Assembly (NCBI GenBank): GCA_050330095.1
Contig: JBHJOC010000052.1
Location: forward strand, 1 to 42,520
Direction: 5' to 3'
Length of the DNA stretch: 42,520 nucleotides
DNA from: JBCBWG01 sp036804185
GTDB taxonomy: Bacteria > Pseudomonadota > Alphaproteobacteria > Rhizobiales > Hyphomicrobiaceae
The notes beneath the pieces were generated by a model. That model was not told the DNA's origin, searched no databases, and was given only the letters and a program-made list of their open reading frames with translations. The translations under genes and the position numbers were made by a program. Shown here piece by piece: positions 16,694-25,017 of this stretch (the stretch's first letter is position 1; each line of letters opens with the position of its first letter).

Positions 16694-17120
16694 GCTTTGC
16701 CCTTCTTCTAAATCTTCGAAATCTTCGTTGAGGAGTGACTCTTAGTGTTGTTTAGGCGTGAGTTGCGTGGAACCCAGTGTTGTCCAGAGCATCGCCCGTT
16801 TCCGCCAGCCACCCGTGGTCGCGTGGAAACATCTCTGTCGTCTTTGACACATCGCGGTCGAACAAGTTCTGAACGTCGATCGCGCCCGGATCGTCGCGGA
16901 CGATGTTCCAGCCAAGATGACAGCGGGGTGTGTAAACGTCGACGACAACCTGTGGAAACGTAGTCCTAAGTCGGACGGCTCGGATCACTGGCCAGCGTTT
17001 CTGTTGGCAACGTCCATAAAGAATTTGCTGTGGACATAACCGCAGAGTCGCCATCACTTGGCTCTGCAACGCGGTCCGCACTGGCTCTGCCGCGTGGATA
17101 ATGAGGACCAACCTCCGTCG
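16694..17120. other. Candidate chromosomal replication origin (oriC)
   Basis: 427 bases without a gene between divergent hemE and the PPSR gene, the same context as the Caulobacter origin (hemE/RP001 homologue) and the hemE-linked Sinorhizobium origin. DnaA-box-like nonamers, all in one orientation (reverse complement of TTWTNCACA): CGTGGAAAC 16822, TGTGTAAAC 16929, TGTGGAAAC 16951, TGTGGACAT 17029, CGTGGATAA 17093. Three differ from consensus by one base; CGTGGAAAC and TGTGGACAT differ by two. GANTC (CcrM-type) sites are at 16737 and 17045. The hemE side holds a 9-base tandem repeat AAATCTTCG (16710-16727) in the most AT-rich part. I see no TTAA-N7-TTAA CtrA site. No perfect DnaA box is present, so the call rests mainly on context. 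Confidence 0.6.
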
Positions 17121-18044
17121 ATGCCCAACACCCTGCCAAGCTATTTTCATCTACACCTCGTCTCTGACGCAACGGGTGAGACCTTGACCACGATGGCGAA
17201 GGCCGCGTCCGTGCAGTACGGGCAGTTCCGCGTCATCGAGCATGTCTATCCGCTGATCAGGTCGGATCGGCAACTCGACCGTGTTCTGCAGGAGATCAAC
17301 TCAGCGCCTGGCATCGTGCTGTACACGATTGTGAATAATCAGTTGGCGGATCGACTGGAGTCCCATTGCCGCGAGCTGAAAGTGCCCTGCCTCGCCGTAT
17401 TAAAGCCCATCATGACGATCTTCGAGAGCTATCTGGGCGCGCCGCAGACCCCCATCGTTGCCGGGCAGCACGTTTTGGATGCGGACTATTTCCGTCGCAT
17501 CGATGCCTTGAACTTCACGATGGCGCACGACGATGGCGCGCTACCGAGCGACCTCAGCAGCGCCGATATCATCGTGCTTGGCATCTCGCGCACATCAAAG
17601 ACGCCCACAAGCATTTATCTGGCACAGCGCGGCTACAAGACGACCAACTTGCCGATCGTCCCCTCGATCCCACTCCCTCCAGCCCTGACCGAGCCGCATA
17701 CAGCGTTTGTCGTGTGCCTCGTCGCATCACCCGAGAGAATTGCAGAAGTGCGCAGGAATCGGGTCCGCTTTCTCGGGGATCGGCAACTCGACGATTATGT
17801 CGACCGTGAGCTGATCGCGAAGGAGGTCTTGTTCTCTCGCAGGCTTTGCCAGAAGCACGGTTGGCCGGTCATCGACGTGACCCGCCGTTCGGTTGAAGAG
17901 ACCGCAGCAACGATCATCGCGCTCTATCAGCGCGGCAAGATTCGATCGGCCGCAGCGGTGGAGTCCGGCAGCTCGGAAAGGTCGCCAGCACCTGACCATG
18001 CGCCAGAGGCGACCGGCGGCAGTGACACTGGAGAGCCAGCATGA
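17121..18044 (+). CDS. Pyruvate, phosphate dikinase (or PEP synthase) regulatory protein
   Basis: 307-residue DUF299/PPSR-family enzyme. Family members both phosphorylate (with ADP) and dephosphorylate a Thr beside the catalytic His of PPDK or PEP synthase, switching gluconeogenic flux. Visible: the N-terminal FHLHLVSDATGETL, the HDDG motif at residues 136-139, and the P-loop GISRTSKTPTS at 154-164. The frame is open to 17058, but ATG 17121 gives the family N-terminus. The C-terminal 35 residues are low-complexity. Which of the two targets it controls cannot be decided here. It begins the five-gene rightward unit PPSR-maf-aroE-coaE-dnaQ and overlaps maf by four bases. Confidence 0.93.
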   Translation: MPNTLPSYFHLHLVSDATGETLTTMAKAASVQYGQFRVIEHVYPLIRSDRQLDRVLQEINSAPGIVLYTIVNNQLADRLESHCRELKVPCLAVLKPIMTIFESYLGAPQTPIVAGQHVLDADYFRRIDALNFTMAHDDGALPSDLSSADIIVLGISRTSKTPTSIYLAQRGYKTTNLPIVPSIPLPPALTEPHTAFVVCLVASPERIAEVRRNRVRFLGDRQLDDYVDRELIAKEVLFSRRLCQKHGWPVIDVTRRSVEETAATIIALYQRGKIRSAAAVESGSSERSPAPDHAPEATGGSDTGEPA

Positions 18045-18670
18045 ATGGTGGCTCAACCGCGCGACGGCTGGTGCTCGCATCGTCAAGCCCGGTGCGCCGA
18101 CAGCTTCTGCAACAAGCCGGCCTGTCGTTTGATGTCGTGGCCCCGACGATCGATGAGGACGTAGTGCGTGAGACGCTCAAGGCCGACGAGGGAGCCGTTG
18201 CGCCTGAGGATCTTGCTGAGATACTCGCGCGCGCAAAGGCACAATCCGTTGTCGGAGTGAGGTCCGGCGCCATCGTGATCGGGGCCGATCAGGTCCTGAC
18301 CTTCAACGGCCGGATCGTCTCGAAATGCCGTTCGCTTGCGGACGCGCAGCGGCTGCTCCTGGACTTCCGGGGCCGATCCCATACGCTCCATTCCGCCGTT
18401 GTTCTGGCGGGTCCGGACGGCATCGTGTGGTCTCACGTCGCGGTTGCCGAAGTCACCTTCCGCGAGCTCACCGCCGCCGCGATCGGCCGCTATTTGGGAA
18501 CGGTCGGAGACCGCGTTCTGGGATCCGTCGGATGCTACGAGTATGAGGGGCTTGGCGTGCAGCTCGTCGCGAACGTGGATGGTGATCATTTCACGGTGCT
18601 CGGGCTGCCGATGATCGAGCTGCTGGCTGCCTTGCGCCAGTTTGCGCCCGACATCGAGGGGCTGATCTGA
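18041..18670 (+). CDS. maf: Maf-like nucleotide pyrophosphatase
   Basis: 209-residue Maf/YhdE-fold protein. Family members hydrolyse non-canonical or modified nucleoside triphosphates such as dTTP, UTP or m7GTP to monophosphates. The hallmark ASSSPVRRQLL is at about residues 13-23, then IVIGADQVLTFNGRI with the conserved Asp, the RSHTLHSAVVL strand and the C-terminal GLGVQLVANVDGDHFTVLGLP. It starts inside the end of the PPSR gene (ATGA overlap) and its stop shares one base with the aroE start, so translation is tightly coupled. The substrate subgroup cannot be assigned with confidence. Confidence 0.93.
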   Translation: MNGGSTARRLVLASSSPVRRQLLQQAGLSFDVVAPTIDEDVVRETLKADEGAVAPEDLAEILARAKAQSVVGVRSGAIVIGADQVLTFNGRIVSKCRSLADAQRLLLDFRGRSHTLHSAVVLAGPDGIVWSHVAVAEVTFRELTAAAIGRYLGTVGDRVLGSVGCYEYEGLGVQLVANVDGDHFTVLGLPMIELLAALRQFAPDIEGLI

Positions 18671-19527
18671 TGGCTGACACAACTCCGAGTGCCGTCGTTA
18701 TAGGCTGGCCGATCGAACATTCGCGCTCGCCAATCATCCATGGCTATTGGCTGGAGACGCTAGGGATTTGCGGACAGTACCACAAGCGCGCGGTTCCACC
18801 CGATGAACTCGAGGCTTTCGTTGACGAGGTGCGACGCGGGGCTCTGAGCGGCGCCAATGTGACGATTCCACACAAAGTGGCCATTGCCGCATGCGTCGAT
18901 GAGGTGCTGCCCGAGGCCACCGCGATCGGCGCTGTCAATACCCTTTGGGTCGAGGCGGGCCGCGTGCTTGCAACCAATACGGACGGGACAGGGTTCCTTG
19001 CCAATCTCGATCAGACGGCGCCGCAATGGCGGGCTTCCAATCGCAGGGTCCTCATCCTCGGCGCTGGCGGTGCGGCCCGTGCAATCGCAGACGCCCTGAT
19101 CCGATGCGGTGTCGAGCGGATTGATGTTGCGAACCGAACGTTTGAGCGGGCTGAAGACCTCGCCGCGCGGCTTCGAGCAGTGCATGGATCGAAGGCCAAA
19201 ACATCCGCCGTCGACTGGGCAGAGGCGCCGTCAGCTCTCACGCACACTGATTTGTTGATCAATACGACATCGCTCGGCATGGCGGGCCAGCCAGCGCTCT
19301 TGTTCGATCTTGGCTGCGCGCGCGCCGATGCAATCGTCGCCGACATCGTCTACGTCCCGCTCGAGACTGAACTGCTTGCAGCTGCTCGGGGCAGGGGTCT
19401 CGTCACGGTGGATGGGCTCGGGATGCTGCTGCATCAGGCAGCGCCGGGTTTCGCGCGGTGGTTCGGGGTTATGCCGCAAGTCACCGACGGGCTGCGTCAG
19501 CGCGTTCTTGCCGACATCGGGTCTTGA
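18670..19527 (+). CDS. aroE: Shikimate dehydrogenase (NADP+)
   Basis: 285 residues, normal for AroE. It reduces 3-dehydroshikimate to shikimate in aromatic amino acid synthesis. The substrate-binding HSRSPIIHGYW is at residues 17-27, the catalytic Lys is in NVTIPHK (63-69), and NTDGTGF and the nucleotide-binding LILGAGGAARAI follow. The NADP-binding NRTFERAEDLA and the terminal GLGMLLHQAAPGF block complete the match. It overlaps maf by one base and is followed by coaE after three bases. Confidence 0.97.
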   Translation: MADTTPSAVVIGWPIEHSRSPIIHGYWLETLGICGQYHKRAVPPDELEAFVDEVRRGALSGANVTIPHKVAIAACVDEVLPEATAIGAVNTLWVEAGRVLATNTDGTGFLANLDQTAPQWRASNRRVLILGAGGAARAIADALIRCGVERIDVANRTFERAEDLAARLRAVHGSKAKTSAVDWAEAPSALTHTDLLINTTSLGMAGQPALLFDLGCARADAIVADIVYVPLETELLAAARGRGLVTVDGLGMLLHQAAPGFARWFGVMPQVTDGLRQRVLADIGS

Positions 19528-19530
19528 GCG

Positions 19531-20151
19531 ATGATGATCGTCGGTCTCACGGGCTCGATCGGTATGGGCAAGACCACGGTCGGGGGCTGGTTTGCCGCGC
19601 GCGGTGTTCCGGTGTTCGATAGTGATGGCCATGTCCATGCGCTCTACGCTGCCGGCGGCGAAGCGGTGATGCCCGTCGCAGCGCTCGTTCCCGCGGCCCT
19701 GCGCGACGGCGGGATCGATCGCGCAGTGCTCTCCAGCGCGATCGGAGTTGACCGGGGGCTCCTCGAAAAGATCGAGCAGATCGTGCATCCCTTGGTGCGA
19801 AACGGGCAGCGCGCGTTCCTGATGAAGGCCCATCAGGATGGCGCCGCGGTCGCCGTCCTCGATATTCCCTTGTTGTTCGAGACATTGGGAGATGCACGGG
19901 TTGATGTCGTCGTTGTCGTGCATGCGCCACCCGCGGTGCAGCGCGAGCGTGTGCTGGCCAGGGGCGGCATGACCGTGGAGAAGTTCACGACGATCCTCGC
20001 CAAACAGATGCCGTCTGACGAGAAAATCGAATACGCGGACTTTGTGATTCGGACAGACCGATCGCTGGCCGAGAGCGAAGCCGAGGTCGACGCTCTGGTG
20101 ATTGCGCTGCGCGAGCGCCGTGGCAGCGCTCTCTACCGGCTTTGGGCCTAA
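19531..20151 (+). CDS. coaE: Dephospho-CoA kinase
   Basis: 206 residues. It phosphorylates the ribose 3'-OH of dephospho-CoA, the last step of CoA synthesis. The P-loop GLTGSIGMGKTT is at residues 5-16. The substrate Asp region is VPVFDSDGHVHALY, the CoA-domain block is VHPLV, and the lid and Walker-B-like AVLDIPLLFETLG follow. Three bases separate it from aroE. Together with coaA at 5 kb the window holds the first and last enzymes of the CoA pathway. The long antisense frames here are coding-strand shadows. Confidence 0.96.
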   Translation: MMIVGLTGSIGMGKTTVGGWFAARGVPVFDSDGHVHALYAAGGEAVMPVAALVPAALRDGGIDRAVLSSAIGVDRGLLEKIEQIVHPLVRNGQRAFLMKAHQDGAAVAVLDIPLLFETLGDARVDVVVVVHAPPAVQRERVLARGGMTVEKFTTILAKQMPSDEKIEYADFVIRTDRSLAESEAEVDALVIALRERRGSALYRLWA

Positions 20152-20222
20152 GGCAACAGCACCGGAAATCGGCCTATTCTGCGTGTTCGAGGTTGCAGCG
20201 CTGCTCTGGCACAGGACGGACC

Positions 20223-20912
20223 ATGCTTCGCGAAATCGTGCTCGATACCGAGACAACGGGTCTCAACGCCAAGGCCGGTGACCGTTTGATCGAGATTGGA
20301 TGCGTTGAACTGCTCGACCGCAGGCCGACCGGGCTCGAGTACCATGCCTTCATTTTTCCTGAGGACAGGGATGTTCATCCCGATGCTGAGGCGATCCATG
20401 GCATCTCGATGAAATTCCTCGAGGGAAAGCCAGTATTCAGGGACGTCGCGGACCCCTTCCTCGCGTTTATTGGATCGGCGCCGCTCGTGATTCACAATGC
20501 GCCATTCGACGTCGGCTTCATCAATATGGAACTGGAGCGACTGGGTCGAACTCCGCTCGCAAACGAGATCATCGACACACTGGCTCTGGCCAAACGTAAG
20601 CATCCCGCTGGCCCAAACACACTCGACGGTCTTTGCAAGCGTTACGGTATCGACAACTCGATCCGTACCAAGCATGGCGCTATTGTCGATTCATTGTTGC
20701 TTGCCGAGGTCTACGTGGAGTTGCTCGGCATCAAGCAGTCGACGCTGGGTCTCGATCAACAATCGAACGCAAGGACTCGTGCGGTGCAGGGCACCGTGAA
20801 CTACGGTGCAAGGCCGAGACCTCTCAAGCCGCGGTTGTCGAGCACAGATCGCGAGCGCCATGCCGCGCTCGTTGCAAGCCTTGGGCCCGACGCGTTCTGG
20901 CTCAAGCCGTAG
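20223..20912 (+). CDS. dnaQ: DNA polymerase III epsilon subunit (3'-5' proofreading exonuclease)
   Basis: 229-residue DEDDh exonuclease that proofreads in the Pol III core. Exo I is VLDTETTG with D8 and E10; Exo II is HNAPFD at 91-96; Exo III is HGAIVDS with H151 and D156. The C-terminal tail, about 70 residues after the nuclease fold, would bind the alpha subunit. The frame is open upstream to 20142, inside coaE, but ATG 20223 after AGGACGG gives the standard MLREIVLDTETTG start. A 71-base gap separates it from coaE, so it may have its own promoter. Its 3' end overlaps the convergent secB 3' end by 11 bases. Confidence 0.97.
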   Translation: MLREIVLDTETTGLNAKAGDRLIEIGCVELLDRRPTGLEYHAFIFPEDRDVHPDAEAIHGISMKFLEGKPVFRDVADPFLAFIGSAPLVIHNAPFDVGFINMELERLGRTPLANEIIDTLALAKRKHPAGPNTLDGLCKRYGIDNSIRTKHGAIVDSLLLAEVYVELLGIKQSTLGLDQQSNARTRAVQGTVNYGARPRPLKPRLSSTDRERHAALVASLGPDAFWLKP

Positions 20913-21399
20913 CGCCCGCGCGCGCGGCCATCGCTTCCTGGCGACGGCGCATGTAGAGCTGCCCGAAATCGATCGGATCGAGCAGCAATGGTGGGAAGCC
21001 GCTTTCCCGCGTGACGTCAGCAACGATTCGCCGCAGAAACGGGAACAGCAGTGCTGGGCAGTTTATCAGCAGGAACGGCTCGAGCGCGTCTTGCGGTAGG
21101 CTCTGGATGTCGAACAGGCCGCCATAGATGAGTTCGAGGTCATAGATCGTGCCGACCTGGTCGGAGGCATGGGCCCGGAACTCAATCAGGCTTTCGAACC
21201 GATTATCCTGGATCTTCCGCGCTGTAACGTTGACCTCGACCTTGAGGTTCGGGTTTTGGCCCGGTCCGCCGATCACCCGTTCAACGTTCGGTAATTCGAA
21301 CGACAGGTCTTTAATGAATTGTGCGACGACGCCCACTTGGACGGGGGCCGTGGCCGCGCCATTGCGGGCGACCCCGTCGGGCCTGCTGGTGTCTGACAT
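20902..21399 (-). CDS. secB: Protein-export chaperone SecB
   Basis: 165-residue tetrameric chaperone that keeps preproteins unfolded and hands them to SecA. Conserved blocks: QFIKDLSFELPN at the start of the fold, FESLIEFRAH, GGLFDI, and the C-terminal LLFPFLRRIVADVTRESGFPPLLLDPIDFGQLY. The frame is open 31 codons upstream, but ATG 21399 gives the usual MSDT-type start and has AAAGG upstream. Unusually for a convergent pair, its last codons overlap those of dnaQ by 11 bases, leaving no room for a terminator between the genes. The 270 bases between it and fxsA hold no gene I can support. Confidence 0.96.
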   Translation of the reverse strand: MSDTSRPDGVARNGAATAPVQVGVVAQFIKDLSFELPNVERVIGGPGQNPNLKVEVNVTARKIQDNRFESLIEFRAHASDQVGTIYDLELIYGGLFDIQSLPQDALEPFLLINCPALLFPFLRRIVADVTRESGFPPLLLDPIDFGQLYMRRRQEAMAARAGATA

Positions 21400-21669
21400 G
21401 GATAACGGCCTTTCGACAATTCGTGGACCCGGGGCAGCGGCGCCCCGCGTTTGCTGCCTCGTCGTGTGCGGGGCGCTTGTGCGATCGAACACGACGAGCG
21501 GACGAACTCACAGTCGTCTCGCGATACACGGCGCCGGCTCCGACAGCAATGCCGACCACGTGAACTGTGGATGTGTGTATTTGTGGAGCGCCGCCTCGCG
21601 AGTACCGCCGATCCGAAGTCTCTGTCAGGCGGGTGTTGCGGAGGCTGCAGGGATTTCTGATCGGCGGGA

Positions 21670-22203
21670 CTAGTCCCTCGGCGGAACTGTGCGCTCGTCG
21701 ATGCGTTCGAAATCGCCGTCGATAACGGTCCCGGCGGATGGGGGGGCGTGCGGCTGCCCTCGCTGTGGATCATCTGCGGACCTTGATTGCGCACCCGGCG
21801 ACCTTTGGCCGCGGAACGTTGCGCGTCCGACGTGGACGGTTCCATGGGCGACGGCATACGCTAGGCCGCGGCGCGCGAGCGCTTGACGGATCTTGGGAAT
21901 GAGCAGCAAGGCGCCCGCTGCATCCGTCATGAGACCGGGTGTCAGCAGCAGAGCCCCGGCGACAATCAACAGTGCCCCCTCGATCATCGGCACGACGGGC
22001 GTCTCTCCGGCATTCAGTGCGGCCGTCAGGCGCGCCAGCGTCCCGAGGCCTTGCAATCGCAGCATTGTCGCGCCGAGAACGGCCGTGCCCAGGATCACGC
22101 CGACGGTCGGCCAGAGCCCGATCCATCCACCGAGGCTGATGAGGATTGCGAGCTCCGCGACGGGCACAACAATAAATGGCAATAGTAATCCGATACGGAG
22201 CAT
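21670..22203 (-). CDS. fxsA: FxsA-family membrane protein
   Basis: 177-residue inner-membrane protein of the FxsA (cytoplasmic membrane protein, phage T7 exclusion suppressor) family; molecular role unknown. Hydrophobic segments cover about residues 3-25 (LRIGLLLPFIVVPVAELAIL), 27-48 and 68-100, with the family block GGWIGLWPTVGVILGTAVLGATMLR and a GLMTDAAGALLLIP stretch. The C-terminal 60 residues are polar. The frame continues 15 codons upstream, but ATG 22203 gives the family start. The FxsA/SecB/Tim44/MltA/Smr association is common in Hyphomicrobiales; fxsA is divergent from the Tim44-like gene across 240 bases. Confidence 0.88.
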   Translation of the reverse strand: MLRIGLLLPFIVVPVAELAILISLGGWIGLWPTVGVILGTAVLGATMLRLQGLGTLARLTAALNAGETPVVPMIEGALLIVAGALLLTPGLMTDAAGALLLIPKIRQALARRGLAYAVAHGTVHVGRATFRGQRSPGAQSRSADDPQRGQPHAPPSAGTVIDGDFERIDERTVPPRD

Positions 22204-22381
22204 GGTCTCGTTTCCGGAAACACGGCTCGGCCAAGCTAAGCGAACCATTGCGGCATGGATAAGCTAATCGGGCGTTTCAATCTGCTGTTCGTTCCCCTAG
22301 GGTGCGGGCATGGCAACGCGGGACCCTTCGATCTTCGATGACCTCCGGGTCTGACCGCGGCTGGACGTAACGCCCAACCGA

Positions 22382-22413
22382 CATTACATGCCAGCCGACA
22401 CAATGATGTAATG
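22382..22413. promoter_or_regulatory. Inverted repeat between fxsA and the Tim44-like gene
   Basis: CATTACAT (22382-22389) and ATGTAATG (22406-22413) form an 8-base inverted repeat with a 16-base spacer, 24 bases upstream of the GTG that can start the Tim44-like gene. It could be an operator or a leader hairpin. The position between divergent genes favours regulation; there is no direct evidence. Confidence 0.35.
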
Positions 22414-22442
22414 GACGTTCCGGCTCACGAGCGACGGTGATC

Positions 22443-23180
22443 ATGCAGGACAACCTTTCGCTACTGACTATCATTTCGATCGTGGTCGCCGTTCTGGTGA
22501 TCTTGCGTTTGCGTAGCGTGCTGGGCCGCCGGACCAGTGACGACGAAGCGCGGATCGAGCGCCAGATGCGGGCTCGAGAGGCGCAGCAGCGTGCTGCTGC
22601 CGCCGGCGAGAAGGTCGTGACCCTGCCGGGTCGCGCGACGCAGCCCGCCCCACAATCGCAGGAGCCTGCGATTGATCGGGAAGCTGCCGAAGCCAGAATC
22701 CGCGCCTTCTCAGAGGGCGCAACGGACGTCAGCGACGGATTGATCGCGATCTTCCGCGCCGATAACACGTTCGAGCCGGAATCGTTCATGAGTGGTGCGA
22801 AGCAGGCCTATGAGATGATCGTGACTGCGTTCGCCGAAGGGAATGCGCGTCTTCTCAAAGATCTTCTCAGTAGGGACGTGTACGATGGTTTCGTGCAGGC
22901 GATCAGCGAGCGCGAGGAACTGGGCCAAAAGATCGACCAGAGCTTCGTCGGGATCAACTCAGCCAAGATCATCGAGGCTGAGGCGCGCGACGGTGCGCAC
23001 GCGTTCGTGACAGTAAAGTTCGTGAGCCAGCTGATCTCGGCGACGAGAGATGCGGCTGGCGAGGTGGTGAGTGGAGATCCGCAACGCGTGCAAGATGTCA
23101 CGGACATTTGGACGTTTTCGCGCGATTTGCGCTCGCGTGACCCGAACTGGCGCCTCGTCGGAACGCAAGCGCCCAACTGA
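22443..23180 (+). CDS. Tim44-like/TimA domain protein
   Basis: 245 residues with one N-terminal transmembrane helix (about residues 7-25, LLTIISIVVAVLVILRLRSVLG), a charged low-complexity linker, and a C-terminal Tim44-like domain starting near residue 80 (EARIRAFSEGATDVSDGLIAIFRADNTFEPESFM) and ending in DIWTFSRDLRSRDPNWRLVGTQ. Mitochondrial Tim44 anchors Hsp70 at the import channel; the bacterial version is membrane-bound and its role is unsettled. ATG 22443 gives the typical start MQDNLSL; GTG 22437 two codons upstream is the alternative. It precedes mltA by 72 bases and faces secB/fxsA, a conserved envelope-biogenesis neighbourhood. Confidence 0.92.
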   Translation: MQDNLSLLTIISIVVAVLVILRLRSVLGRRTSDDEARIERQMRAREAQQRAAAAGEKVVTLPGRATQPAPQSQEPAIDREAAEARIRAFSEGATDVSDGLIAIFRADNTFEPESFMSGAKQAYEMIVTAFAEGNARLLKDLLSRDVYDGFVQAISEREELGQKIDQSFVGINSAKIIEAEARDGAHAFVTVKFVSQLISATRDAAGEVVSGDPQRVQDVTDIWTFSRDLRSRDPNWRLVGTQAPN

Positions 23181-23252
23181 TCGCGTCAGACTGTCTTGAG
23201 CTTGGCTTAGCGTCAGGCCCTGTTCGGGCGGTGTGCCCCCTCGGAGAGTGCC

Positions 23253-24314
23253 GTGGCCGCAAATGCACCGGCTCCAGGGGTCGTCGTCGGGCAGGCCACG
23301 CGACTTGTCGACTTGCCCGGCTGGGCCCTCGAAGACCACAGTGACGCGCTTCGTGCGTTGGCGCGGCCAGTGGCTCAGCCGGATCCGCTCGCAGGCATGA
23401 GGGTTCTCGCGGCCAGGGCACTTGCCTCCAGGTCATCCGCTCAAGAGTTCTTCGAGTCGCATTTCGATTGCCGCCGGATCGGGCTTCCTGATGAGCCGGG
23501 TCTGCTGACCGGCTACTTTGAGCCGATCTATCGGGCCTCGTGGGTGCGAACCTCGCAGTTCTGCATACCTCTCCACAAACGGCCGGCGGACCTCGTCGAC
23601 CTAGCGTCGGATGAGCAGCGAGCTGGATTTGATAAGGGCTTCACGCATGCGCGCCGAGATGCCGATGGGAGGCTGGAACCTTGCGCGGACCGTGAGGCCA
23701 TTGTTGCTGGCGAACTCGATGGGCGAGGACTTGAACTAGCCTATCTCGATGACCCGATCTCCGCCTTCGTGCTGCACGTGCAAGGGTCTGGCGTGCTCCA
23801 GTTCCAGGACGGCTCTCGGAGGCGGGTTGGCTACGATGGCAAGAACGGCTGGCCTTACACATCTGTTGGTCGCGTGATGATCGAGAGAGGCCTGATCGCC
23901 GAGGCCGACATGACGCTCGCGTGTATGACCGATTGGCTGAGGGCACACCGGGCTGAGGCGCACCAGCTTCTGGCGCTCAACCGGTCTTACATATTCTTCA
24001 AGGCGCTGCCTGAAACAGCGGCATCGCCGCTCGGCGTGCGAGAAATCCCCCTGGTCGCTGGACGCTCCGTCGCAGTCGATCCAGCTGTGACGCCGATCGG
24101 ATCGATGCTCTATCTCGATGCCGGCGCCGTACAGGGATTTAATCGTTGTCTCCAGCGCCTTGTGGTCGCGCACGATGTCGGCTCAGCAATCAAGGGCGCG
24201 GTGCGCGCAGATTTGTTCTGTGGGACAGGTGAAGCAGCCGGGCGTCTTGCCGGTGGCCTGCGCCACCGTTGCCGCCTCTACAGACTTGAGCCGAAAACGA
24301 AACTCGATGTCTAA
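23253..24314 (+). CDS. mltA: Membrane-bound lytic murein transglycosylase A family protein
   Basis: 353 residues. MltA cleaves peptidoglycan glycan strands to 1,6-anhydro products. The MltA domain spans roughly 60-250 with LLTGYFEPIYRAS, ISAFVLHVQGSG, VGYDGKNGWPYTSVGRVMI and SYIFFK. The C-terminal 3D domain contains VAVDPAVTPIGS, then VVAHDVGSAIKGAVRADLFCGTGEAAGRLAG, where the Asp residues catalyse. The start is GTG 23253 with GGAGAG upstream. No signal peptide or lipobox is visible, and the frame is closed by TAG at 23208 with no better start between, so the export route is unclear. It overlaps smr by eight bases. Confidence 0.93.
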   Translation: MAANAPAPGVVVGQATRLVDLPGWALEDHSDALRALARPVAQPDPLAGMRVLAARALASRSSAQEFFESHFDCRRIGLPDEPGLLTGYFEPIYRASWVRTSQFCIPLHKRPADLVDLASDEQRAGFDKGFTHARRDADGRLEPCADREAIVAGELDGRGLELAYLDDPISAFVLHVQGSGVLQFQDGSRRRVGYDGKNGWPYTSVGRVMIERGLIAEADMTLACMTDWLRAHRAEAHQLLALNRSYIFFKALPETAASPLGVREIPLVAGRSVAVDPAVTPIGSMLYLDAGAVQGFNRCLQRLVVAHDVGSAIKGAVRADLFCGTGEAAGRLAGGLRHRCRLYRLEPKTKLDV

Positions 24315-25017
24315 GCGATCGCGACGAGCAGGCGGACACCTGACCCCGGAGGATCACAAACTCTGGGAGCTGGTTGCCAAGCGCGTTCGGCCGCTCGCGG
24401 ACGCGGCACACAAAAAACCGAAACTGCAGCAGCACGGCGCGGAGCAGCGGCCAGCTTCCTCACCGTCTGGTGAACGATCTCCGCCCGCCGATGTGGCGGC
24501 AGCGAGTCAGGCCAATGCCTTCGTAGCGGACCGGACGTCCACTAAGGCTGCAATGCCGGCTCGACCACAAAGCACCTCGACGTCTGGCGCGGCCGTGCCA
24601 TCCTCCTCGTCGGCCCGACGTGTTCAGCGTCATCCAACGACGTTGGACGCAAACACTGTTCGCGCCATCTCTCGGCGTCATGGCGCCATCGACGGGCGGA
24701 TCGACCTTCATGGCATGACGCAGGCAGAGGCTCACGCCGCGCTTCGCGGTTTTCTCACCCGCGCACACCGTCAGGGCCACAGAACGGTACTCGTAATCAC
24801 AGGCAAGGGGCTAACGCTGGCCGACGAGCAGGCTGGGCCTTGGTGGGATGCGACCCACCCTGCACGCGGCGTCCTCCGGCGGAGCCTGCCTGGCTGGCTT
24901 GCTGCACCCGATCTGGCGCCGATCGTCGTTGGTTATGCCGAAGCGCATGACCGTCACGGTGGCGGCGGGGCATTCTATGTCCGGCTGCGTTTGATGGGCC
25001 CAGTCGTGCGGCGCTGA
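24307..25017 (+). CDS. Smr-domain protein
   Basis: 236 residues with a C-terminal Smr domain (about 125-230), a small fold linked to DNA or RNA nicking and, in MutS2, to ribosome rescue. Diagnostic motifs are DLHG at 133-136, TGKG at 165-168, and the terminal HGGGGAFYVRLR. The N-terminal region (LTPEDHKLWELVAKRVRPL) is the conserved lead-in of stand-alone alphaproteobacterial Smr proteins, and residues 40-105 are a low-complexity linker. ATG 24307 overlaps the mltA stop by eight bases, so the genes are co-translated; the longer upstream frame lies within mltA and is rejected. The 238 bases after it hold no gene. Confidence 0.93.
   Translation: MSKRSRRAGGHLTPEDHKLWELVAKRVRPLADAAHKKPKLQQHGAEQRPASSPSGERSPPADVAAASQANAFVADRTSTKAAMPARPQSTSTSGAAVPSSSSARRVQRHPTTLDANTVRAISRRHGAIDGRIDLHGMTQAEAHAALRGFLTRAHRQGHRTVLVITGKGLTLADEQAGPWWDATHPARGVLRRSLPGWLAAPDLAPIVVGYAEAHDRHGGGGAFYVRLRLMGPVVRR

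Noticed and set aside
19231..20256. 341-codon frame on the minus strand
   Set aside because: Antisense shadow of aroE, coaE and the dnaQ start, all of which have full family motifs on the plus strand.
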